Source: Gallaecimonas xiamenensis 3-C-1 | Lineage (GTDB): Bacteria; Pseudomonadota; Gammaproteobacteria; Enterobacterales; Gallaecimonadaceae | DNA length: 64,000 bases | Direction: 5' to 3' | NCBI RefSeq assembly: GCF_000299915.1 | Contig: NZ_AMRI01000018.1 | Span: forward strand, 1 to 64,000 | Shown: positions 8,420 through 18,020 of the stretch, piece after piece | Layout of the letters: every line of letters starts with the position of its first letter | Numbering within the stretch: the stretch's first letter is position 1 | Translations under genes and position numbers: made by a program | Notes under the pieces: generated by a model | Database searches by the model: none | What the model saw: only the letters and a program-made list of their open reading frames with translations | What the model was told of the DNA's origin: nothing

Positions 8420-9064
8420 TCAACCGAAGCGGTGATCCGCCACAAAGGGGTTGCTGCGGCGCTCTTCACCCAGGGTAGACATGGGGCCGTGGCCGGGCAC
8501 GAAACGCACCTGGTCCCCAAGAGGAAAGAGACGGTGACGGATGGCGTCCAGCAGCTGCTGATGGTTGCCCATGGGAAAGTCGGTGCGGCCGATGGAGCCT
8601 TTAAAGAGCACGTCCCCCACCTGGGCCCACTGGGCCTTGGGATTAAAGAGCACCACGTGGCCCGGGGTATGGCCGGGGCAATGCAGTACCTCGAAGGTTT
8701 CTTCCCCCAGGGTCAGGATATCGCCCTGCTCCAGGTAGCGGTCGGGGCTAAAGGGCACCGGCTCGGGAAAGCCGAACATCCGGGCCTGGTCCTCAAGACG
8801 GCTCAGCCAGAAGTCATCGTCCTTGTGAGGGCCGATGACAGGCACCCCAAGGCGATTTTTCAGCTCCCCTGTGGCACCCACATGGTCCAGGTGGCCATGG
8901 GTGAGCCAGATGGCGCTGATGGTGACACCCAATTCCTGGGCCTTGGCCAGCAGCTTGTCCGGCTCGCCGCCCGGATCGATAAGGGCCCCCTGCCTGGTCT
9001 GGCTGCACCACACCAGGGTGCAGTTCTGGGCGAAGGGGGTGACGGGGATCAGGGTAAAATCCAT
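8420..9064 (-). CDS. gloC: MBL-fold hydroxyacylglutathione hydrolase GloC/YcbL
   Basis: Small type II glyoxalase of the YcbL/GloC group, 214 aa, lacking the C-terminal helical domain of GloB. The metal motif THGHLDH (His56, His58, Asp60, His61) is followed by GHTPGH, a GDVLFKGSIGRTDFP segment and PGHGP, all typical of this group. It would hydrolyse S-lactoylglutathione to lactate and glutathione in the cytoplasm. It lies between a small membrane-protein gene and tesB on the same strand. Confidence 0.87.
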   Translation of the reverse strand: MDFTLIPVTPFAQNCTLVWCSQTRQGALIDPGGEPDKLLAKAQELGVTISAIWLTHGHLDHVGATGELKNRLGVPVIGPHKDDDFWLSRLEDQARMFGFPEPVPFSPDRYLEQGDILTLGEETFEVLHCPGHTPGHVVLFNPKAQWAQVGDVLFKGSIGRTDFPMGNHQQLLDAIRHRLFPLGDQVRFVPGHGPMSTLGEERRSNPFVADHRFG

Positions 9065-9132
9065 TGCCTTACTTCACGTTTTCATCAATTGCAGGCCATG
9101 GTACCCCGAAGGGGGCGCGCCCTGGCAAGTGG

Positions 9133-9585
9133 TTATTGCCCGGCCCGGCAGCGCTCCAGCTCAGCCAATACCCGGTCGGCCCGGGCGGCCAGCCAACTGG
9201 GCAGCACCACGTCCACGTCCATGCGCTCACGGTCATAAACCCGCCCCGGCCAGGCGTCGCGGCCGGCGTCGGTCAGGCAAAGGCCCACAGAGGGGAAAAT
9301 ATGGTGGTAGACCAGGCCCAGGGTTTCCACCTGCTGCCAGGAAATATGGGCCTTGCTGAACCAGTAATGGAGAGTCAGGCCCTCGGCGTCGGCAGCCAGC
9401 CACATGCAGCTGCGGCTAATGGCAGAGGCAAATAGCAGGGCAAGGACGGCGAAGATCCCCAACACCCAGACACCGTAATCTTCCCCCAACTGCCAACGCC
9501 AGGCGCCGATGGCCCCCAGCAGAGCGCAAAGGAGTACGGCAAGAAGGATCAGCCCTTTATTGGCGCCTTGGCTATATTGGTTCAT
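9133..9585 (-). CDS. small membrane protein with two N-terminal TM helices, function unknown
   Basis: A 150-aa protein I do not recognise. Two hydrophobic helices lie near the N-terminus (about residues 10-30 and 38-58) and form a hairpin. A cytoplasmic domain of about 90 aa follows and reads like a small bacterial PH-type beta domain (GLTLHYWFSKAHISWQQVETLG). The start at 9585 has GGAGG five nucleotides upstream; a longer frame from 9612 would use an ATG inside the divergent promoter region. It is the first gene of the unit with gloC and tesB. Confidence 0.6.
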   Translation of the reverse strand: MNQYSQGANKGLILLAVLLCALLGAIGAWRWQLGEDYGVWVLGIFAVLALLFASAISRSCMWLAADAEGLTLHYWFSKAHISWQQVETLGLVYHHIFPSVGLCLTDAGRDAWPGRVYDRERMDVDVVLPSWLAARADRVLAELERCRAGQ

Positions 9586-9674
9586 AGGTCCTCCGAGAAT
9601 CTTTGGAGGCACATGATACGACGTCGATAAGCACTTGTCTTACAAGGACGCAAACAAGGCACCAGAGTAGCGGC

Positions 9675-10907
9675 ATGACAGCACACACTAAGGCAGAAGA
9701 CATGGCCAAAAAACGCCTCGGCGCCATGCTGGCTCCTTTCAGTCTTACCTTCAAGGGAGAGCAGGCCGATTGGGAAGCGCCGTTTCGTCGAGCTTATTTT
9801 AAAAGCACCCTGGGCCAAGCCCGGGTCGCCATAGGTTTTGGGATCCTCTACTTCTCTTTGTTTGCCATCCTCGACCTGTTGGTGATCCCCAACCGGTTGC
9901 TGGAAGCCTGGCTGTGCCGCTTCGGGGTCTTCCTGCCGGCCGGCCTGGTGGTGCTGGCCCTGTCCTACCACAAGAGCTTTATGCACTACTTCCAGGCGTC
10001 ACTGGCCTTCTTGGTGATACTGGGGGGGCTTGGGGTCATCTATCTGACCACCCTGACCACGGCTCAGGACGCCTACCTCTATTATGCGGGGCTGATCCTC
10101 GCCTTCATGTTCGGCTACGGTTTTGCCCGGCTGCGCTTCGTGGTGGCTACTTGCTGCGGCTGGCTGTTGGTGCTGGCCTTTTTGGTGGTGGAGCTGGGGG
10201 TCAACCACCCCAGCCTCAAAGGCCTGGTGGCCAACCAGTTCTTCTTCGTGGGGGCCAACATCGTCGGCATGATGATCTGCTACCACCAGGAAAAAGCCGC
10301 CCGTCTGGCCTTTTTGCTGCAAAACCAACTGTCTGACCAGAATGCCTTGCTGCTGAGCCACAACGAGAACCTGGCCAAACTGAGCAACCTCGACGGCCTG
10401 ACCAAGGTGGCCAACCGCCGCCACTTCGACCACTTCATGTTCCAAAGCTGGCGCCAGTGCCAGGCCGGCCACCAGCCCATCGCCGTGATCATCTGCGACA
10501 TAGACGTCTTCAAGCAGTACAACGACCATTACGGCCATCTGGCCGGTGACGACTGCCTGGTCAAGGTGGCCAAGGCCCTGGCCAGGACGGTGCGCCGCCA
10601 GGGCAGCCTGGTAGCCCGCTACGGCGGTGAGGAATTCGCGGTGGTACTGACCGGGGTCTACATGGAAGAGAGCATGCGCATTGCCGAGCGCATTCGCCAA
10701 CAGGTGGAGGACTTGGCCCTGCCCCACTGCCTGTCGGCCCAAGGGGTGGTGACCCTGAGCCTGGGGGTGGCGGCAGTCATTCCCGACAACAGCCTCAGCC
10801 AGCGGGAATTGTTCCAGTGCGCCGACAGCGCCCTTTACGAGGCCAAGCTGGCCGGGCGCAACCAGGTCAAAGCCGGCAAGCTCTTTACCAGTCAGGTGCG
10901 GGCCTAG
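9675..10907 (+). CDS. membrane diguanylate cyclase (GGDEF)
   Basis: Predicted inner-membrane diguanylate cyclase of 410 aa that makes c-di-GMP from GTP. The N-terminal half holds about six hydrophobic helices without a named sensor motif. The C-terminal half is a GGDEF domain with DGLTKVANRRHFD, DIDVFKQYNDHYGHLAGDDCL and the active loop RYGGEEF. The inhibitory I-site, usually RxxD five residues before the loop, reads RQGS, so product inhibition is probably weak. The start is uncertain: ATG at 9675, an ATG at 9702 with AAGGCAGA upstream, or one at 9603 are all possible. It is followed by a terminator shared with sucD. Confidence 0.85.
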   Translation: MTAHTKAEDMAKKRLGAMLAPFSLTFKGEQADWEAPFRRAYFKSTLGQARVAIGFGILYFSLFAILDLLVIPNRLLEAWLCRFGVFLPAGLVVLALSYHKSFMHYFQASLAFLVILGGLGVIYLTTLTTAQDAYLYYAGLILAFMFGYGFARLRFVVATCCGWLLVLAFLVVELGVNHPSLKGLVANQFFFVGANIVGMMICYHQEKAARLAFLLQNQLSDQNALLLSHNENLAKLSNLDGLTKVANRRHFDHFMFQSWRQCQAGHQPIAVIICDIDVFKQYNDHYGHLAGDDCLVKVAKALARTVRRQGSLVARYGGEEFAVVLTGVYMEESMRIAERIRQQVEDLALPHCLSAQGVVTLSLGVAAVIPDNSLSQRELFQCADSALYEAKLAGRNQVKAGKLFTSQVRA

Positions 10908-10923
10908 GCCCTTACGCTGCCAT

Positions 10924-10952
10924 AAAAAAAGCCGCCCTAGGGCGGCTTTTTA
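10924..10952. terminator. bidirectional terminator between the GGDEF gene and sucD
   Basis: A run of A residues, then the palindrome GCCGCCCTAGGGCGGC and a run of T residues, between convergent genes. It probably ends the suc operon on the minus strand and the diguanylate cyclase transcript on the plus strand. Confidence 0.87.
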
Positions 10953-10968
10953 GCAAAAACAACCGAGC

Positions 10969-11841
10969 TTACCAGCCGGTTACTTCGCGCAGGGCTTTGC
11001 CGATGTCGGCCAGGGAACGTACGGTTTTGACACCGGCGTCTTCCAGGGCAGCGAACTTCTCGTCGGCAGTACCGGCACCGCCGGAGATGATGGCGCCAGC
11101 GTGGCCCATACGTTTGCCCGGAGGAGCAGTTACACCAGCGATGTAGGAAACCACAGGCTTGGTGACGTTGGCCTTGATGTAGGCAGCCGCTTCTTCTTCA
11201 GCAGTACCGCCGATCTCGCCGATCATAACGATGGCTTCGGTCTGCGGATCATTCTGGAACAGTTCCAGAATGTCGATGAAGTTGGAGCCAGGGATCGGGT
11301 CGCCGCCGATACCTACGCAGGAGGACTGGCCGAAACCTTCGTCAGTGGTCTGCTTGACCGCTTCGTAGGTCAGGGTGCCGGAGCGGGAAACGATGCCCAC
11401 TTTACCTGCTTTGTGGATGTGGCCAGGCATGATGCCGATCTTGCACTCGTCCGGAGTGATAACGCCGGGGCAGTTCGGGCCGATCATGCGCACACCGGTC
11501 TCTTCCAGCTTGACTTTAACGTCCAGCATGTCGAGGGTCGGGATGCCTTCGGTGATGGTCACGATCAGCTGGATACCAGCGTCGATGGCTTCGAGGATGG
11601 CGTCTTTACAGAAAGGAGCCGGAACGTAGATCACGGTAGCGGTAGCGCCAGTGGCTTCTACGGCTTCGCGAACGGTGTTGAACACCGGCAGGCCCAGGTG
11701 GGTGGTGCCACCTTTACCCGGGGACACGCCGCCAACCATCTGAGTGCCGTAGGCGATGGCTTGTTCGGAGTGGAAAGTACCTTGACCGCCGGTGAAACCC
11801 TGGCAGATCACTTTGGTGTCTTTATTAATCAGGACGCTCAT
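10969..11841 (-). CDS. sucD: succinyl-CoA synthetase alpha subunit
   Basis: ADP-forming succinate-CoA ligase, alpha subunit, 290 aa, of the TCA cycle. The CoA-binding Rossmann part begins [18 protein letters not shown]. The phosphorylated active-site histidine is His247 in [14 protein letters not shown], and GPNCPG is at 121-126. The length equals the usual 289-290 aa. The ATG shares one base with the sucC stop codon, so the two subunits are translationally coupled. Confidence 0.97.
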   Translation of the reverse strand: MSVLINKDTKVICQGFTGGQGTFHSEQAIAYGTQMVGGVSPGKGGTTHLGLPVFNTVREAVEATGATATVIYVPAPFCKDAILEAIDAGIQLIVTITEGIPTLDMLDVKVKLEETGVRMIGPNCPGVITPDECKIGIMPGHIHKAGKVGIVSRSGTLTYEAVKQTTDEGFGQSSCVGIGGDPIPGSNFIDILELFQNDPQTEAIVMIGEIGGTAEEEAAAYIKANVTKPVVSYIAGVTAPPGKRMGHAGAIISGGAGTADEKFAALEDAGVKTVRSLADIGKALREVTGW

Positions 11842-13007
11842 TATTTACCCTCCGCAGCTTTAACAACCTGCTGGGCAGCGTCAGTCAGGCTGGTGGCGGC
11901 AATGATGTTCAGACCGCTTTCGGCCAGTTTCTTGGCACCGAGTTCAGCGTTGTTACCTTCGAGGCGAACCACGACAGGTACCTTAACGCCCACTTCTTCA
12001 ACGGCACCGATGATACCTTCGGCGATCATGTCGCAGCGAACGATACCACCGAAGATGTTGACCAGAACGGCCTTAACGGCGTCGTCAGACAGGATGATTT
12101 TGAAGGCTTCGGATACGCGCTCTTTGGTGGCGCCGCCGCCTACATCCAGGAAGTTGGCAGGTTGGCCGCCGTGCAGCTTGACGATGTCCATGGTACCCAT
12201 GGCCAGGCCAGCGCCGTTAACCATACAGCCGATGTTGCCTTCCAGGGCTACGTAGTTCAGTTCCCACTGAGCAGCACGGGCTTCACGGGCGTCTTCTTGA
12301 GACGGATCGTGCATTTCGCGCAGCTTGGGCTGACGGTACATGGCGTTGGAATCGATGTTGATCTTGGCGTCCAGGCAGTGCAGGTTGCCCTTGTCGGTGA
12401 TGACCAGCGGGTTGATTTCCAGCAGGGCCAGATCGTAATCGGTGAACAGCTGGCCCAGACCCATGTAGATCTTGACGAACTGTTTGATTTGGTCGCCTTC
12501 GAGGCCCAGCTTGAATGCCAGCTCACGGCCTTGGTAAGGCTGCGGGCCGACCAGCGGGTCGAGGGCCATCTTGAAGATCTTCTCAGGAGTTTCGTGAGCA
12601 ACGGTCTCGATGTCCACGCCACCTTCGGTGGAAGCCATGAACACAACGCGACGGCTGGCGCGGTCCAGAACGGCACCCAGGTACAGTTCTTTGGCGATGT
12701 CGGTGCAGGACTCAACCAGGATCTTGTTGATCGGCTGACCTTTCTCGTCGGTCTGGTAGGTCACCAGGTTCTTGCCCAGCCAGTGCTCGGCGAACTCGCG
12801 GACTTTCTCTTTAGAGTCGACGACTTTCACACCGCCCGCTTTACCGCGGCCACCAGCGTGAACCTGACATTTAACAACCCACTGGTTACCACCGATGGAG
12901 GAGGCGGCTTCTACAGCGGCCTGAGGATTGTCAACCGCGACACCTTCGGATACGGGCAGACCGTACTCGGCGAGCAGTTGCTTAGCCTGATACTCGTGCA
13001 AGTTCAT
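11841..13007 (-). CDS. sucC: succinyl-CoA synthetase beta subunit
   Basis: Beta subunit of succinyl-CoA synthetase, 388 aa, the same length as in E. coli. It starts [18 protein letters not shown], the conserved ATP-grasp N-terminus; a frame starting 20 codons earlier is not supported. The nucleotide-binding Gly/Lys stretch [10 protein letters not shown] is at about 53-62, and the C-terminal CoA-ligase domain has [13 protein letters not shown]. It pairs with SucD to convert succinyl-CoA to succinate with ATP formation. About 110 nt with two hairpins separate it from sucB. Confidence 0.97.
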   Translation of the reverse strand: MNLHEYQAKQLLAEYGLPVSEGVAVDNPQAAVEAASSIGGNQWVVKCQVHAGGRGKAGGVKVVDSKEKVREFAEHWLGKNLVTYQTDEKGQPINKILVESCTDIAKELYLGAVLDRASRRVVFMASTEGGVDIETVAHETPEKIFKMALDPLVGPQPYQGRELAFKLGLEGDQIKQFVKIYMGLGQLFTDYDLALLEINPLVITDKGNLHCLDAKINIDSNAMYRQPKLREMHDPSQEDAREARAAQWELNYVALEGNIGCMVNGAGLAMGTMDIVKLHGGQPANFLDVGGGATKERVSEAFKIILSDDAVKAVLVNIFGGIVRCDMIAEGIIGAVEEVGVKVPVVVRLEGNNAELGAKKLAESGLNIIAATSLTDAAQQVVKAAEGK

Positions 13008-13057
13008 TATGCTCAGTCTCTTTGCGTGTTTGTGGCAGCTAGGGGCTACCATCCCAA

Positions 13058-13076
13058 AAAGGGCCAAGGGCCCTTT
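13058..13076 (-). terminator. hairpin with T tail in the sucB-sucC gap
   Basis: AAAGGGCC (13058-13065) pairs with GGCCCTTT (13069-13076) around 3 nt. On the minus strand the stem is followed by TTGGG after its own T run, so it could attenuate transcription from sucAB into sucCD. It could instead protect or process the mRNA. Confidence 0.45.
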
Positions 13077-13088
13077 CGTCCAGATTTA

Positions 13089-13106
13089 GGGGGGCCTTGG
13101 CCCCCC
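13089..13106 (-). other. second GC-rich hairpin in the sucB-sucC gap
   Basis: GGGGGGCC (13089-13096) pairs perfectly with GGCCCCCC (13099-13106) over a 2-nt loop. It has no good T tail on the minus strand, so an mRNA-stability or pausing element is more likely than a full terminator. It stands 13 nt from the preceding hairpin. Confidence 0.5.
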
Positions 13107-13119
13107 TTTGCCTGAAAGC

Positions 13120-14310
13120 TTAAACGTCCAGCAGAAGACGCGTCGGATCTTCCAGCATGTCCTTGATGGTGACCAGGAAGCCTACGGACTCACGGCCATC
13201 GACGATGCGGTGGTCGTAAGACAGGGCCAGGTACATCATCGGCAGGATCTCTACCTGACCGTTCACCGCCATGGGGCGATCCTTGATGGCGTGCATGCCA
13301 AGGATAGCGCTTTGGGGCGGGTTGATGATGGGGGTGGACATCAGGGAACCGAACACACCGCCGTTGGTGATGGTGAAGTTACCACCGGTCATGTCTTCGA
13401 TGGACAGCTTGCCGTCACGGGCCTTGATGGCCAGGTCACGGATCGCTTTTTCGATGTCAGCCAGACCCATCTGGTCGGCATTGCGCAGCACGGGGGTAAC
13501 CAGGCCTTTGGGGGTGGAAACCGCGATGCTGACGTCGAAGTAGTTGTGGTAAACGATATCGTCGCCGTCGATGGAGGCGTTGACATCGGGGTAGCGCTTC
13601 AGTGCTTCGACTACGGCCTTCACGTAGAAGGACATGAAGCCCAGCTTGATGCCGTGCTTCTTCTCGAAGATCTCTTGATACTGCTTACGCAGGCTCATGA
13701 TCGGCTTCATGTTGACTTCGTTGAAGGTGGTCAGCATGGCCGTGTTGTTTTTGGCGTCCAGCAGGCGCTTGGCAATGGTCTTGCGCAGGCGGGTCATGGG
13801 CACACGCTTCTCGGAGCGGTCAGCCATGGCCGGGGCCGGGGCAGCGGCAGGAGCAGCCTTGGCAGCACCGTTCTTGATGTAGTTGTCTACATCTTCCTTG
13901 GTGATGCGGCCACCAACGCCAGTGCCTTTGATCCCGTCGGGGCTCAGGCCTTTTTCGGCCAGGGCGCGGCGTACGGAGGGGCTCAGGGCGTCGTTGGACT
14001 CGTCGCTGGCGGCAGCAGGAGCGGCGGCTTCAGCCTTGGGGGCGGCAGCGGCCGGGGCGGCAGCAGGGGCAGCGCCGGCTTTGAGGATGGCGATCACTTG
14101 CTCGGCGGTGACGGTAGCACCCTCTTCGAACAGGATCTCACCCAGCACGCCGTCTTCAGGGGCCGGTACTTCCAGAACGACTTTGTCGGTCTCGATGTCA
14201 ACCAGGTTCTCGTCACGAGATACCGCTTCACCGGGCTTCTTGTGCCAGGTGGCGATAGTGGCGTCCGCCACAGATTCCGGCAGGACGGGTACCTTGATTT
14301 CGATGCTCAT
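13120..14310 (-). CDS. sucB: 2-oxoglutarate dehydrogenase E2 (dihydrolipoyl succinyltransferase)
   Basis: E2 core of the 2-oxoglutarate dehydrogenase complex, 396 aa. One lipoyl domain (1-75) carries lipoyl-lysine Lys43 in IETDKVVLE. An Ala/Pro-rich linker follows (about 80-103). The peripheral subunit-binding domain contains [13 protein letters not shown] and [14 protein letters not shown] second Ala-rich linker leads to the acyltransferase core, which ends with the catalytic [11 protein letters not shown]. It accepts the succinyl group from SucA and passes it to CoA. It lies 18 nt after sucA; the E3 gene (lpd) is not in the window. Confidence 0.97.
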   Translation of the reverse strand: MSIEIKVPVLPESVADATIATWHKKPGEAVSRDENLVDIETDKVVLEVPAPEDGVLGEILFEEGATVTAEQVIAILKAGAAPAAAPAAAAPKAEAAAPAAASDESNDALSPSVRRALAEKGLSPDGIKGTGVGGRITKEDVDNYIKNGAAKAAPAAAPAPAMADRSEKRVPMTRLRKTIAKRLLDAKNNTAMLTTFNEVNMKPIMSLRKQYQEIFEKKHGIKLGFMSFYVKAVVEALKRYPDVNASIDGDDIVYHNYFDVSIAVSTPKGLVTPVLRNADQMGLADIEKAIRDLAIKARDGKLSIEDMTGGNFTITNGGVFGSLMSTPIINPPQSAILGMHAIKDRPMAVNGQVEILPMMYLALSYDHRIVDGRESVGFLVTIKDMLEDPTRLLLDV

Positions 14311-14328
14311 TCTATTGTTCCTTTTGCC

Positions 14329-17142
14329 TTAATCTTTTACTTCGAGGTTGAGCGCATCGGCGACCAGCGCCTGTTGCTGCTGGGCGTGCACAGAGGCATA
14401 GCCCACGGCCGGAGCGGCAGACGCCTTGCGGCCGGCATAACCCAGCTTGGCAGCCGCCGGCAGGGCCTCGCGGATGTCGTGCTGGATGAAATACCAGGCA
14501 CCCTGGTTTTTGGGCTCTTCCTGACACCAGGCGAATTCAGTGACGTGGCTGTACTGAGCCAGCACTTTTTGCACTTCGTCGGCCGGGAAGGGATAGAGCT
14601 GTTCGACACGGACAATGGCGATGTCCGAAATCTCGTTCTTGCGGCGGGCGTCAAGCAGATCGTAATAGACCTTGCCGGCGCAGAACACCACTTTCTTGAC
14701 CTTCTTCGGATCCAGGCTGTCCACTTCGCCGATCACGTTCTGGAAGCTCTCGGCTGCCAGTTCGTCCAGGCTGCTGACGGCCAGCGGGTGGCGCAGCAGG
14801 GACTTGGGCGACATGACGATCAGCGGGCGGCGTACCGGGCGTACCACCTGGCGGCGCAGCATATGGAATACCTGGGCCGGGGTGGAGGGGACGCAGACCT
14901 GCATGTTGTCGTCGGCGCACAGCTGCAGGAAACGCTCCAGACGGGCGCTGGAGTGCTCAGGGCCCTGGCCTTCGTAGCCGTGGGGCAGCAGCATGGTCAG
15001 GCCACAGAGGCGGCCCCATTTCTGCTCGCCAGAGCTCAGGAACTGGTCGATCACCACCTGGGCGCCGTTGACGAAGTCACCGAACTGGGCTTCCCAGATG
15101 AACAGGCCGTTAGGCTCGGCAGAGCTGTAGCCGTATTCGAAAGCCAGTACCGCTTCTTCGGACAGTACGGAGTCGTAGATGTCCAGGGTGCCCTGCTCTT
15201 CCTTAAGGTGCTTAAGGGGCAGGTACTCGTTGCCGGTGGTCTGGTCATGGACCACGGCGTGGCGGTGGAAGAAGGTGCCACGGCCCACGTCTTGCCCTGT
15301 GATGCGGACATGGTAGCCCTCATCCAGCAGGGTGGCGTAAGCCAGGGTCTCGCCCATACCCCAATCCAGGGCCTTCTCACCCTTGGACATGGTCAGGCGA
15401 TCTTCGTAGATCTTACCAACCTGGCGCTGCAGCTTGACCTCGGCCGGCATGGTGGCCAGGGTGGTGCCCAGCTGGGCCAGCTTGTCGGTGCTGATGCCGG
15501 ACTTGTACTGGGCATCGAACTGCTTGTTGAGGTAAGGGGTCCAGTCGGAGCTGTGCTCGCTCATGGGACGCCATTCCTCTACCACGCACTCGCCTTTGTC
15601 CAGCTGGTCACGGTAGTTGTCAGACAGGGCCTTGGCCTGCTCGGCATTGACGCTGCCTTCAGCGGCCAGGCGCTCGGCGTAGATAGCGCGCGGGGTCGGG
15701 TGGCTCTTGATCTTCTGGTACATCAAGGGCTGGGTGGCATTGGGCTCGTCGGCCTCGTTGTGGCCGTGGCGGCGGTAGCACACCAGGTCGATAACCACGT
15801 CACGCTTGAAGGTGTTGCGATAATCCACAGCCAGCTGGGACACGAACACCACCGCTTCCGGATCGTCACCGTTCACGTGGAAAATAGGCGCCTGCACCAT
15901 CTTGGCGATGTCGGTACAGTACTGGGTGGAACGGGTGTCTTCCTGCTTGGAGGTGGTGAAACCAACCTGGTTGTTCACCACGATGCGGATGGTGCCGCCC
16001 ACGCCGTAGGCACGGGTCTGAGACATGTTGAAGGTCTCGGCTACCACACCTTGGCCGGCGATGGCGGAGTCGCCATGGACGGTGATGGGCAGGACTTTGG
16101 AACCGTCTTGGTCGCCACGGCGGTCCATACGGGCACGGACAGAGCCCATGACCACAGGGTTGACGATTTCCAGGTGGGACGGGTTGAAGGCCAGTGCCAG
16201 GTGCACATTGCCGCCCGGGGTGGCGAAGTCGGAGCTGAAGCCCATGTGGTACTTCACGTCACCGCTACCCAGGGTGTCCTTGTGTTTACCGGCGAACTCG
16301 TCAAACAGGTCTTGGGGCTTTTTACCCAGGACGTTGACCAGCATGTTCAGGCGGCCACGGTGGGCCATACCGATAACGGACTCTTTAACGCCCTGCTCGC
16401 CGGCGCGGCGGATCATTTCCTTGACCATGGGGATCAAGGCATCGCCACCTTCCAGGGAGAAGCGCTTGGCACCGGGGAACTTGGCACCCAGGTACTTTTC
16501 CAGGCCTTCTGCCGCCGTCAGGCTATTGAGAATGCGGGTTTTGTCTTCGGTGCTGAAAGACCCCTTGCCGGCAACAGCCTCAACGCGGGACTGGATCCAG
16601 CGCTTCTCTTCGGTGTTGACGATATGCATGTACTCGGCGCCGATGGAGCCGCAGTAGGTCTTTTTCAGCAGGTCTGCCAGCGCGCCCAGCTTCATGGTCT
16701 CATCTTTGACCGCCAGGGAGCCGACATGGAAAGTCTTGTCGTTGTCGGAGCTGTCCAGGCTGTGGAAAGCCGGGTCCAGCTCAGCAACACGCTCTTGCTG
16801 CCACAGGCCCAGAGGGTCGAGGTTGGCGTGCTGGTGACCACGGAAACGATAGGCGTTGATGAGTTGCAGGACTTTGACCTGCTTGGCGTCGACGCCATCA
16901 CCGGCAACGGTGACGCGGCGGGGTTGAGAAGCCATGACCCGGAATTGTTCGCGGATCTGACTGAAATTGGCTTCGGGGGAGCCGTCCTTGACCTTGGGGA
17001 GCTTGTCGAATTCGACTTTCCACTCGGCGGGTACCGAACCCGGGTCTTCCAGGTAGCTCTCGTAGAGCTCCTCGATGTAGCTGGCGTTGCCGCCCGCAAA
17101 GGGGGACGATTCCAGCCACGCCTGCATTGTGCCTTCGTGCAT
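14329..17142 (-). CDS. sucA: 2-oxoglutarate dehydrogenase E1
   Basis: Thiamine-diphosphate-dependent E1 of the 2-oxoglutarate dehydrogenase complex, 937 aa against 933 in E. coli. The N-terminal SSPFAGGNASYIEELYESYLEDPGSVPAEW segment is the usual E2-interacting region. VIGMAHRGRLNMLVNVLGK, HGDSAIAGQGVVAET and the ThDP-site ANDMQ-like region follow in order, with CRRHGHNEADEP further on. The start at 17142 has AAGGGATC 4-11 nt upstream. It is preceded by a strong terminator of the sdh operon, so it probably has its own promoter. Confidence 0.97.
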   Translation of the reverse strand: MHEGTMQAWLESSPFAGGNASYIEELYESYLEDPGSVPAEWKVEFDKLPKVKDGSPEANFSQIREQFRVMASQPRRVTVAGDGVDAKQVKVLQLINAYRFRGHQHANLDPLGLWQQERVAELDPAFHSLDSSDNDKTFHVGSLAVKDETMKLGALADLLKKTYCGSIGAEYMHIVNTEEKRWIQSRVEAVAGKGSFSTEDKTRILNSLTAAEGLEKYLGAKFPGAKRFSLEGGDALIPMVKEMIRRAGEQGVKESVIGMAHRGRLNMLVNVLGKKPQDLFDEFAGKHKDTLGSGDVKYHMGFSSDFATPGGNVHLALAFNPSHLEIVNPVVMGSVRARMDRRGDQDGSKVLPITVHGDSAIAGQGVVAETFNMSQTRAYGVGGTIRIVVNNQVGFTTSKQEDTRSTQYCTDIAKMVQAPIFHVNGDDPEAVVFVSQLAVDYRNTFKRDVVIDLVCYRRHGHNEADEPNATQPLMYQKIKSHPTPRAIYAERLAAEGSVNAEQAKALSDNYRDQLDKGECVVEEWRPMSEHSSDWTPYLNKQFDAQYKSGISTDKLAQLGTTLATMPAEVKLQRQVGKIYEDRLTMSKGEKALDWGMGETLAYATLLDEGYHVRITGQDVGRGTFFHRHAVVHDQTTGNEYLPLKHLKEEQGTLDIYDSVLSEEAVLAFEYGYSSAEPNGLFIWEAQFGDFVNGAQVVIDQFLSSGEQKWGRLCGLTMLLPHGYEGQGPEHSSARLERFLQLCADDNMQVCVPSTPAQVFHMLRRQVVRPVRRPLIVMSPKSLLRHPLAVSSLDELAAESFQNVIGEVDSLDPKKVKKVVFCAGKVYYDLLDARRKNEISDIAIVRVEQLYPFPADEVQKVLAQYSHVTEFAWCQEEPKNQGAWYFIQHDIREALPAAAKLGYAGRKASAAPAVGYASVHAQQQQALVADALNLEVKD

Positions 17143-17198
17143 AGTGATCCCTTGAACCTCGCGTGATCGCAGTTGGGATTGGCCTGTTTTAAACGGCT

Positions 17199-17212
17199 GC
17201 TGTTTACACAGC
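17199..17212. promoter_or_regulatory. dyad in the sucA upstream region
   Basis: GCTGT and ACAGC arms are separated by 4 nt, between the sdhB terminator and sucA. The position about 60 nt upstream of the sucA ATG suits an operator near the suc promoter. I do not recognise the cognate regulator, and no convincing -35/-10 pair is visible. Confidence 0.25.
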
Positions 17213-17226
17213 CACGATTTTCAAAA

Positions 17227-17260
17227 AAATAGCCACCCCTCGGCAGAGGCGTGGCTATTT
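17227..17260 (-). terminator. intrinsic terminator after sdhB
   Basis: AAATAGCCAC (17227-17236) pairs with GTGGCTATTT (17251-17260), and an inner CCTC/GAGG extends the stem. On the minus strand a run of seven T residues follows. It ends the sdhCDAB transcript before sucA. Confidence 0.87.
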
Positions 17261-17302
17261 AGTTAGCGCTTGGTCCCCATTTTACTCTGAGGACGCAAGA
17301 GA

Positions 17303-18010
17303 CTAAACAGCCCGCTTAAGCAGCATGGACTTAATGTGACCGATAGCCTTGGTAGGATTCAAACCTTTGGGGCATACGTTCACACAGTTCATGATGCCGT
17401 GGCAGCGGAAAACGCTGAACGGGTCTTCCAGATCGGCCAGACGTTCTTCGGTAGCGGTATCGCGGCTGTCAGCCAGCCAGCGGTAGGCAGCCAGCAAGCC
17501 GGCAGGACCGATGAACTTGTCCGGGTTCCACCAGAAGGACGGGCAGGACGTGGAGCAGCAGGCGCAGAGAATACACTCGTACATGCCGTCCAGCTTGGCG
17601 CGCTCTTCGGGGCTCTGGAGGAATTCGCGAGCAGGGGGCTGCTTGCTGTCGTTCAGCAGGAAGGGCTTAACCTTTTCCCACTGGGTGTAGAACTGGCCCA
17701 TGTCCACGACCAGGTCGCGGATAACGGGCAGGCCGGGCAGCGGACGCACGACCACCTTGTTGCCAAGGGCAGACAGGGGGGTGATACAGGCCAGGCCGTT
17801 CTTGCCGTTCATGTTCATGCCGTCGGAGCCACAGACCCCTTCGCGGCAGGAGCGGCGCAGGGACAGGGTCGGATCCTGCTCTTTGAGCTTGATCAGGGCA
17901 TCCAGCACCATCATGTCGGAGCCTTCTTGCACTTCAAGCTCGTAGTCTTGCATGCGCGGCTTGGTGTCGACGTCCGGGTTGTACCGGTAGACAGAAAACT
18001 TGACTTTCAT
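17303..18010 (-). CDS. sdhB: succinate dehydrogenase iron-sulfur subunit
   Basis: Iron-sulfur subunit of respiratory complex II, 235 aa. The N-terminal ferredoxin domain has the 2Fe-2S ligands in SCREGVCGSDGMNMNG. The C-terminal domain has CILCACCSTSCPSFWW and CHGIMNCVNVCPKG for the 4Fe-4S and 3Fe-4S clusters. It carries electrons from the SdhA flavin to the membrane quinone. It starts 10 nt after the sdhA stop and is the last gene of sdhCDAB. Confidence 0.96.
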   Translation of the reverse strand: MKVKFSVYRYNPDVDTKPRMQDYELEVQEGSDMMVLDALIKLKEQDPTLSLRRSCREGVCGSDGMNMNGKNGLACITPLSALGNKVVVRPLPGLPVIRDLVVDMGQFYTQWEKVKPFLLNDSKQPPAREFLQSPEERAKLDGMYECILCACCSTSCPSFWWNPDKFIGPAGLLAAYRWLADSRDTATEERLADLEDPFSVFRCHGIMNCVNVCPKGLNPTKAIGHIKSMLLKRAV

Positions 18011-18020
18011 CCCGTACTCC

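Noticed and set aside
13108-17166. Very long open frame on the plus strand opposite sucA and sucB (1352 codons).
   Set aside because: It lies wholly antisense to two certain TCA genes, is rich in Gly, His and Gln as expected from the reverse frame of high-GC genes, and shows no domain or ribosome-binding site.
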